A program made the translations under genes and the position numbers. Shown piece after piece: positions 4,479 through 6,776 of a stretch of DNA of 6,776 nucleotides; positions within the stretch are counted from its first letter, which is position 1; each line of letters begins with the position of its first letter. The notes under the pieces were generated by a model. That model had not been told where the DNA came from. It did not search any database and saw only the letters and a list, made by a program, of their open reading frames with translations. The DNA comes from Gaiellasilicea sp045403015 (GTDB lineage Bacteria; Actinomycetota; Thermoleophilia; Gaiellales; Gaiellaceae): contig JAXIPI010000239.1 of NCBI GenBank assembly GCA_045403015.1, forward strand, positions 1 through 6,776, given 5' to 3'.

Positions 4479-5201
4479 ATGCACAAGAGTGACAAGGAGC
4501 GAGTCGTCGCCGAGCTGGCAGAGCGGCTGCGGACGTCGGAGACGCTGATCGTCGCCGACTACCGCGGGCTCACGAACGCAGAGATCGACGGGCTTCGCTC
4601 GAAGCTCCTCGAGCACGGCGCCCGCTTCGCGGTCGTCAAGAACACGCTCACCCGCCGCGCGGCCGAGACGGCCGGCGCGGATGCGCTGCTCGCGTTGCTC
4701 GAAGGGCCGTCGGCGATCGCGTTCGTCGAGTCCGGCGGCGACCCCGTCGCGGTGGCGAAGGCACTTGCCGACGCGGCGACGAGCACGAAGGTCCTCGCGA
4801 TCCGCGGGGGCGTGCTCGAGGGAAAGTCGCTGACGGCGGCCGAGGTTGAGAGCCTCGCCAAGCTGCCGCCTGCCGACGTGATCCGGGCCCAGCTCGTGGG
4901 GGCGATCGTCTCGCCGCTCACGACCGTCGTCGCACTGCTGGTGGCACCGCTCCGCGATCTCGTCGGGCTGATCGACGCCCGGATCGAGCAGCTGAAGGAG
5001 CAGGGCGACACGTCCGAGGCCGAGGCGGCCCCGGTTGCCGAGCCCGAGGCGGCTGCGGCAGCGGAGCCCGAAGCTCCGGCCGCTGAGCCGGAGGCCGAAG
5101 CGGAGCCCCAAGCGGAGGCAGAGCCGGAGGCGACAGCCGAGCCGGATAAGACGACAGAAACCACTGAAGAGACCACAGACACGCAGGAGGAGCAGGAGTA
5201 A
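4479..5201 (+). CDS. rplJ: 50S ribosomal protein L10 with long acidic C-terminal tail
   Basis: L10 anchors the L12 dimers to 23S rRNA to form the stalk that recruits translation factors. The N-terminal globular domain is typical: KSDKERVVAELAERL (3-17), ADYRGLTNAEIDGLR (26-40), ARFAVVKNTLTRRAA (48-62) and EGPSAIAF (75-82). The L12-binding helix occupies about 145-175 (SPLTTVVALLVAPLRDLVGL...IEQLKEQ). The family usually ends about there (165-175 residues). This protein continues for about 65 more residues (176-240) of Ala/Glu/Pro-rich sequence with 20 Glu, 3 Asp and one Lys, presumably disordered. The tail's last codons (EEQE) supply the purine-rich ribosome binding site for rplL, and the TAA stop overlaps the rplL ATG by one base. 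Composition stays GC-rich and in frame, so this looks like a genuine tail rather than a frameshift. Confidence 0.96.
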   Translation: MHKSDKERVVAELAERLRTSETLIVADYRGLTNAEIDGLRSKLLEHGARFAVVKNTLTRRAAETAGADALLALLEGPSAIAFVESGGDPVAVAKALADAATSTKVLAIRGGVLEGKSLTAAEVESLAKLPPADVIRAQLVGAIVSPLTTVVALLVAPLRDLVGLIDARIEQLKEQGDTSEAEAAPVAEPEAAAAAEPEAPAAEPEAEAEPQAEAEPEATAEPDKTTETTEETTDTQEEQE

Positions 5202-5587
5202 TGGCAACGGATACGGCAAAGGTGCTCGAGACGCTCGGCAAGATGACCGTGCTGGAGCTCGTCGAGCTGAAGAACGCGATCGAGGAGGAGTGGGGCGTCA
5301 CGGCCGCCGCTCCGATGGCAGCCGCGGCTCCCGCTGCAGCGGGTGGCGGCGGCGACGGCGCGGCGGCCGAGGAGAAGTCCTCGTTCGACGTCGTCGTCAC
5401 GTCGGCAGGCGACAAGAAGATCCAGGTGATCAAGGTCGTCCGCGCGATCACGGGCCTCGGCCTCAAGGAGGCGAAGGACCTGGTCGACGGCGCTCCGAAC
5501 ACCGTCAAGGAAGGCGTGAACCAGGAAGAGGCCGACTCCATCAAGGCTCAGCTCGAAGAGGCCGGAGCCGGCGTCGAGCTGAAGTAG
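5201..5587 (+). CDS. rplL: 50S ribosomal protein L7/L12
   Basis: This is the multicopy stalk protein that binds L10 through its N-terminus and recruits and activates EF-Tu, EF-G and IF2 through its C-terminus. The 128 residues divide into a dimerisation domain (about 1-33, LETLGKMTVLELVELKNAIEE), a flexible Ala/Gly hinge (about 34-56, including a GGGGDG run) and the globular domain (about 60-128) with IQVIKVVRAITGLGLKEAKDLVD at 74-96. AGGAGG (5185-5190) and AGGAG (5194-5198) lie just before the ATG, inside rplJ. The one-base TAATG overlap implies coupled translation, with reinitiation or extra loading needed to reach the 4:1 or 6:1 excess over L10. Confidence 0.98.
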   Translation: MATDTAKVLETLGKMTVLELVELKNAIEEEWGVTAAAPMAAAAPAAAGGGGDGAAAEEKSSFDVVVTSAGDKKIQVIKVVRAITGLGLKEAKDLVDGAPNTVKEGVNQEEADSIKAQLEEAGAGVELK

Positions 5588-5650
5588 CAAATGCAGGTTG
5601 CAACCCGTATCCCCGCTGGGGGGACGGTCGTTGTGTAAACGGGGTCACCG

Positions 5651-5688
5651 CTGAGGGCGCCATTTGGCGCCCTCAGTCATTTCTTCCC
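5651..5688 (+). terminator. Hairpin terminator/attenuator after rplL
   Basis: CTGAGGGCGCC (5651-5661) and GGCGCCCTCAG (5666-5676) form a perfect 11-bp stem around an ATTT loop, followed by a moderately T-rich stretch (5677-5688, 6 of 12 T). It is the best intrinsic terminator in the window. Placed between rplL and rpoB, it probably ends most ribosomal transcripts while letting some read into rpoB, as the rplL-rpoB attenuator does in E. coli. The interrupted T-tract suggests incomplete termination. Confidence 0.8.
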
Positions 5689-5696
5689 TCGATCTG

Positions 5697-5702
5697 TATA
5701 CT
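5697..5702 (+). promoter_or_regulatory. -10 box of a probable rpoB promoter
   Basis: TATACT differs from the TATAAT consensus at one position and lies just past the rplL terminator. A start site about 7 nt downstream (near 5709) would give a leader of about 145 nt. No convincing -35 is seen: at 16-18 nt spacing the candidate region (5673-5680) overlaps the 3' arm of the terminator hairpin. An activator may be needed, or readthrough from rplL may dominate. Confidence 0.5.
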
Positions 5703-5715
5703 TCCTGAAGCATTC

Positions 5716-5777
5716 GGCTCCCACCGCAACTCGTGTTGCGGGGAGGGGGCCACTTGCGCTACCCTTCTGGGTTGCGC
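5716..5777 (+). ncRNA. Structured rpoB 5' leader with two tandem hairpins
   Basis: Hairpin A pairs CCGCAAC (5724-5730) with GTTGCGG (5735-5741) around TCGT, extendable with CTCC 5718-5721 and GGAG 5742-5745. Hairpin B pairs GCGC-T-ACCC (5756-5764) with GGGT-T-GCGC (5769-5777) around TTCT, with one T.T mismatch. The 5' arm of A can instead pair with GTTGCG at 5771-5776 in B, so A and B compete with one long-range helix. I recognise no named RNA family. The remaining leader (5778-5835) is pyrimidine-rich and shows no further clear helix. Confidence 0.4.
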
Positions 5778-5835
5778 CGACGTCCGCCAGTTCCGCTCTG
5801 CCCATCACTATTTCTTTCTCTCCGCACGCAGTACC

Positions 5836-5843
5836 AAGGGAGG
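5836..5843 (+). promoter_or_regulatory. Ribosome binding site selecting the rpoB TTG start
   Basis: AAGGGAGG ends 10 nt before TTG 5854. No ATG or GTG in the rpoB frame lies between this site and the first conserved residues, so it supports the TTG as the true start. Confidence 0.65.
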
Positions 5844-5853
5844 CTGTAACCAC

Positions 5854-6776
5854 TTGAGCAGCACCGCTGTCGCGCCACGAGCGCGCAAGAGCTTTTCACG
5901 CCTGAAGCACGTCCTCGACCTCCCCAACCTGATCGACATCCAGAAGGCCTCATTCGACTGGTTCAAGGCCGAGGGCCTGCGCGACACGATTGCCGACATC
6001 TCGCCGATCGAGGACTACACGGGCACGCTTGCCGTCGAGTTCGGCGACTTCGAGTTCGGCGAGTCCCAGTTCACCATCCAGGAGTGCCGCGAGAAGGACC
6101 TGACCTATCAGGCTCCGCTCTCGATGACCGTCCGCTTCGTCAACAAGGAGACGGGCGAGATCCGCGAGCAGCGGGTCTTCATGGGCGACTTCCCGATGAT
6201 GACCGAGTGGGGCACGTTCATCATCAACGGCACCGAGCGCGTGATCGTGACGCAGCTCGTCCGCAGCCCGGGCGCCTACCTGATGGAGCCGAAGGACGCG
6301 ACGAAGCAGGTCTTCACCGCGAACCTGATGCCGAGCCGCGGCTCGTGGCTCGAGCTCGAGATCGACAAGAAGGGGATCGTCTACGCCCGCATCGACCGGA
6401 AGCGCAAGCTGCCGGTGACGACGCTGCTGCGCGCGCTCGCGCGTGAGGACTACAACGACGGGCTGGCGCTGGACTCGAACGAGGACCTGCTCAAGCTCTT
6501 CGACAACTCCCCCTTCATCCAGAACACGCTGGACAAGGACACGACGACCCGCGAGGAAGAGGCGGTCGTCGAGGTGTTCAAGAAGCAGCGCCCGGGCGAG
6601 CCGCCGACGCTCGACAACTCGCGCAACCTCGTCCGCGCCCTCTTCTTCGACCCGAAGCGCTACGACCTGACGAAGGTCGGCCGCTACAAGCTGAACCAGC
6701 GGCTCGGCGTCTCCGTGCCCGACGACACGCGCACGCTGACGACGACCGACATCGTCGCTCTCGTCCGCAAGCTCGT
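5854..6776 (+). CDS. rpoB: DNA-directed RNA polymerase subunit beta, N-terminal 307 residues (3' truncated)
   Basis: This is the beta subunit of core RNA polymerase, the catalytic partner of RpoC and target of rifampicin. The frame starts at TTG 5854 and is open to the window end, with two bases left over. Conserved beta segments appear in order: RLKHVLDLPNLIDIQKASFDWF (about 16-37), where bacterial RpoB proteins begin to align; EFGDFEFGE near 64-72; LTYQAPLSMTVRFVNKETGEI (about 83-103); and the core FMGDFPMMTEWGTFIINGTERVIV (about 109-132) leading to QLVRSPGAYL. After this comes the beta protrusion/lobe entry. The rifampicin-resistance region lies beyond the window. It follows rplL by 266 nt, with a terminator, a -10 box and a structured leader between them. 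rpoC is expected next. Confidence 0.97.
   Translation, partial: MSSTAVAPRARKSFSRLKHVLDLPNLIDIQKASFDWFKAEGLRDTIADISPIEDYTGTLAVEFGDFEFGESQFTIQECREKDLTYQAPLSMTVRFVNKETGEIREQRVFMGDFPMMTEWGTFIINGTERVIVTQLVRSPGAYLMEPKDATKQVFTANLMPSRGSWLELEIDKKGIVYARIDRKRKLPVTTLLRALAREDYNDGLALDSNEDLLKLFDNSPFIQNTLDKDTTTREEEAVVEVFKKQRPGEPPTLDNSRNLVRALFFDPKRYDLTKVGRYKLNQRLGVSVPDDTRTLTTTDIVALVRKL

Noticed and set aside
3542..4495. Long antisense open frame opposite rplA
   Set aside because: Its openness follows from the codon use of rplA on the other strand. No recognisable domain, start signal or promoter.
3535..4548. Plus-strand 337-codon open frame overlapping rplK, rplA and the rplJ start
   Set aside because: Arg/Gly/Pro-rich low-complexity translation typical of an out-of-frame read in GC-rich DNA. 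rplA and rplJ occupy the region with clear family motifs.
4417..4548. GTG-started leader peptide within the L10 leader
   Set aside because: GTG 4417 follows GGAAAG too closely for normal initiation, and the frame runs on over the rplJ start. Bases 4412-4424 are better explained as a small hairpin.
5016..5160. Ala/Glu/Pro codon repeats in rplJ as a DNA tandem repeat or a frameshift product
   Set aside because: The units are irregular at the DNA level, the frame and GC bias are continuous, and the tail ends precisely at the TAATG overlap with rplL. It is treated as a real protein tail.
4559..5590. Antisense open frame opposite rplJ-rplL with long Ser/Ala repeats
   Set aside because: The repeats are the reverse reading of the L10 acidic tail and the L12 hinge codons, so this is a shadow.
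1..6776. Mobile element, CRISPR array, toxin-antitoxin or defence genes
   Set aside because: No transposase or integrase motifs, no spaced direct repeats, and no composition shift. Apart from the ATP-grasp ligase and the left-edge fragment, every gene belongs to a known core family.

Overview
The window is chromosomal, GC-rich and gene-dense. It carries the transcription/translation cluster rpmG-secE-nusG-rplK-rplA-rplJ-rplL-rpoB, preceded by a tRNA with anticodon CAT, a divergent pair (thymidine kinase and a RimK-like ATP-grasp enzyme), and the 3' end of an endonuclease/exonuclease/phosphatase-family gene. High third-position GC, GTG and TTG starts, a likely leaderless promoter and the gene order suggest an actinobacterium. 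The compact 177-residue NusG, without the long N-terminal extension seen in Streptomyces and Mycobacterium, and the RpoB N-terminus point to a deep lineage such as Thermoleophilia/Gaiellales. That placement is inference, not shown by a marker here.

Layout. Positions 1-214 hold the C-terminus of a phosphodiesterase-like protein. Positions 215-287 are a short convergent gap dominated by a 15-bp hairpin. Positions 288-908 (minus) are a type II thymidine kinase. Positions 909-1016 are a divergent regulatory gap with inverted repeats and a leaderless-type -10 box for tk. Positions 1017-1934 encode an ATP-grasp ligase of unknown substrate. A TGnTACACT promoter precedes a CAT tRNA (2001-2074), followed 47 nt later by rpmG.

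From rpmG to rplA (2122-4330) the genes overlap or are separated by at most 16 nt, so they read as one translationally coupled unit: L33, SecE (preprotein translocase), NusG (elongation/termination factor), L11 and L1. The 148-nt gap before rplJ is a structured leader in the position of the L10-binding autoregulatory leader. It contains two near-identical GC hairpins that can re-pair into one long helix, plus anti-Shine-Dalgarno segments. rplJ (with a 65-residue acidic tail) and rplL overlap by one base and form the ribosomal stalk base and stalk. A tetraloop hairpin terminator or attenuator follows, then a TATACT -10 box, a roughly 145-nt leader with two hairpins, and rpoB (TTG start), which runs off the window end.

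The core genes are ordinary. The parts most worth a second look are the rplJ leader, the rpoB leader, the L10 acidic tail and the unassigned ATP-grasp ligase. I found no mobile element, CRISPR array or clearly new system. No gene-free stretch exceeds 300 bases; the longest (5588-5853) is described piece by piece.
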